Positions 6,382 to 7,353 of a DNA stretch of 7,353 nucleotides are shown here, in pieces (position 1 is the first letter of the stretch; each line of letters begins with the position of its first letter). This stretch comes from Desulfobacterales bacterium (GTDB lineage Bacteria; Desulfobacterota; Desulfobacteria; Desulfobacterales; Desulfobacteraceae), in NCBI GenBank assembly GCA_022361315.1, contig JAKSBB010000168.1:1-7353 (forward strand). The letters run 5' to 3'. The position numbers were made by a program, and so were the translations under genes. The notes under the pieces were generated by a model. The model was not told where the DNA came from, ran no database searches, and worked only from the letters and a program-made list of their open reading frames with translations.

Positions 6382-6386
6382 TAAAA

Positions 6387-7353
6387 ATGGGAGATAAAAC
6401 CACCCGTCAGTTTAAAACCGAAGTCCAGCAGTTGCTGCACCTGATCATTCATTCCCTCTATTCAAACCAGGAAATCTTTGTCCGTGAGCTGATTTCCAAT
6501 GCATCGGACGCCATTGACAAGGCCAGGTTCAAAGAGCAGACCGAGCCCGAGCTTTTCGCCGATGATACGGATTTTCACATTCGTCTGGCCGTGGACAAAG
6601 AGGAAAAAACCTTTACCATTACCGACAACGGCATCGGCATGACCTTTGACGAGGTCAACGAAAACATCGGTACCATTGCCCAGTCCGGTACCGCCGCCTT
6701 CATGGAAGCCCTGGAAAAATCCAAAAACGAAACCGGTCTGAGCCCGGAACTCATCGGCCAGTTCGGTGTGGGGTTCTACTCCGCTTTCATCGTTGCCGAC
6801 AAGGTTCGCCTGGATACCAAAGCCCCGGGCGATGAGAAGGGTACCCGCTGGGAATCCGACGGCAAAGGCTCCTACACCGTTGAAGAGATCGACAAGGAAA
6901 AACGGGGTACCGAGATTACCCTTTTCCTGAGAGACGGTGACGAAGGGGATCAGGACTTCACCGAAGAGTACACCATTAAAAATATCGTCAAAAAGCACTC
7001 TGATTTCGTCACCTACCCGGTGATTATGAACTGTGAAACCAACGAGCCCATCCCTGAAAACGAAATCATCAAGGATTCCGAAGGCAAGCCCGTGGGTGAC
7101 ACCTTCCGCAAGGTGAACAAAGACGAAACCCTCAACTCCATGAAGGCCATCTGGGCCAAGGCCAAGGACGAGGTCACCGAGGAAGAGCACAAAGAGTTCT
7201 ACAAGCATATCTCCCACAACTGGGACGATCCCATGGAGATCATTCACAAGCGGTTTGAAGGGGTCACTGAATATGAAGTGCTGATGTACATTCCCTCCAA
7301 GGCCCCGTTTGACATGTTCCGTCCGGAACGCAAACACGGTATGCAGCTTTACT
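6387..7353 (+). CDS. htpG: Molecular chaperone HtpG (Hsp90), N-terminal half, cut by the right edge
   Basis: The visible 322 residues are about half of a typical bacterial HtpG (roughly 620-650 residues); the frame is open at 7353. HtpG is a cytosolic ATP-driven dimeric chaperone that remodels client proteins, often with DnaK. The GHKL ATP-binding domain shows helix-1 [20 protein letters not shown], catalytic E34 with N38 in [11 protein letters not shown]80 in TDNGIGM (79-85), IGTIAQSGT (94-102) and the GQFGVGFYS lid segment (124-132). The middle domain begins near 220 and includes [19 protein letters not shown] and [11 protein letters not shown] (301-311). Start ATG 6387 has AGGAG at five bases and gives the usual N-terminus. 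Codon use is strongly biased (Thr almost always ACC, few CGG Arg codons), unlike the kinase genes, as expected for a highly expressed gene. The C-terminal dimerisation domain is not in view. Confidence 0.97.
   Translation, partial: MGDKTTRQFKTEVQQLLHLIIHSLYSNQEIFVRELISNASDAIDKARFKEQTEPELFADDTDFHIRLAVDKEEKTFTITDNGIGMTFDEVNENIGTIAQSGTAAFMEALEKSKNETGLSPELIGQFGVGFYSAFIVADKVRLDTKAPGDEKGTRWESDGKGSYTVEEIDKEKRGTEITLFLRDGDEGDQDFTEEYTIKNIVKKHSDFVTYPVIMNCETNEPIPENEIIKDSEGKPVGDTFRKVNKDETLNSMKAIWAKAKDEVTEEEHKEFYKHISHNWDDPMEIIHKRFEGVTEYEVLMYIPSKAPFDMFRPERKHGMQLY

Larger units (their letters stand above)
6070..6386. other. Divergent intergenic region between the Cache kinase gene and htpG
   Basis: I find no convincing gene in these 317 bases. 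The kinase-proximal half holds several inverted repeats (6160-6268). The centre has a GC-rich hairpin (6276-6302). The htpG-proximal part is AT-rich, with a TTGACA and -10-like sequences. For the kinase, a minus-strand TATATT at 6110-6105 is a possible -10 element, but no -35 of quality lies at the right distance. No CIRCE repeat (TTAGCACTC / GAGTGCTAA) and no clear sigma-32 -10 (CCCCAT) is visible. The minus-strand frame that crosses the region starts inside htpG and resembles no protein I know. Confidence 0.6.

Noticed and set aside
6186..6452. 88-codon minus-strand frame across the intergenic region
   Set aside because: It starts inside htpG on the opposite strand, has no good ribosome binding site, and its sequence resembles no known protein.
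6462..7337. 291-codon minus-strand open frame opposite htpG
   Set aside because: It is antisense to htpG. Its Phe/Gly/Val-rich composition is the mirror of the Lys/Glu/Asp codons of Hsp90; no domain is recognisable.

Overview
The window looks like chromosomal DNA from a moderately GC-rich Gram-negative bacterium. I would guess a sulfate-reducer-like member of the Desulfobacterota (Desulfobacteraceae type). The guess rests on three things: the abundance and style of the soluble and Cache-type histidine kinases, a C-terminal 'LPICSSC...FSHSICQTC' cysteine module familiar from signalling proteins of that group, and an HtpG sequence of that flavour. This is recognition from memory, not a database match. 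I see no rRNA, tRNA, CRISPR array, insertion sequence or integrase.

Layout. Positions 1-2417, minus strand: a tightly packed three-gene signalling operon, read from right to left. It holds a GAF-domain protein with a four-cysteine tail (2417-1602), a soluble receiver plus histidine kinase protein (1598-354), and the start of an unrecognised protein that runs off the left edge (320-1). All three genes lie in one reading frame, separated only by single TAA stops. Positions 2418-2617: a divergent intergenic region with a perfect inverted repeat and possible promoters for both directions. Positions 2618-3523, plus strand: an exported M23 (LytM-type) zinc peptidase with a TTG start. Positions 3508-6069, minus strand: a large membrane histidine kinase (Cache, HAMP, PAS, HisKA, HATPase). 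Its 3' end overlaps the M23 gene by 16 bp, tail to tail. Positions 6070-6386: a divergent intergenic region with nested inverted repeats and a probable htpG promoter. Positions 6387-7353, plus strand: the first half of htpG (Hsp90), cut by the right edge.

How the genes may work together. The GAF protein and the REC-kinase are probably made from one transcript and could form a cytoplasmic sensing pair. The GAF protein would bind a ligand or sense redox or metal state and act on the kinase. The third gene is a candidate output or partner. The large Cache kinase senses something outside the cytoplasmic membrane. No DNA-binding response regulator is visible, so the targets of both kinases lie outside the window. 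The M23 peptidase and htpG are neighbours without an obvious functional link to the kinases.

Nothing here is clearly a new system. The best candidates for follow-up are the single-frame GAF-Cys4 / REC-kinase / unknown operon and the nested inverted repeats between the large kinase and htpG.
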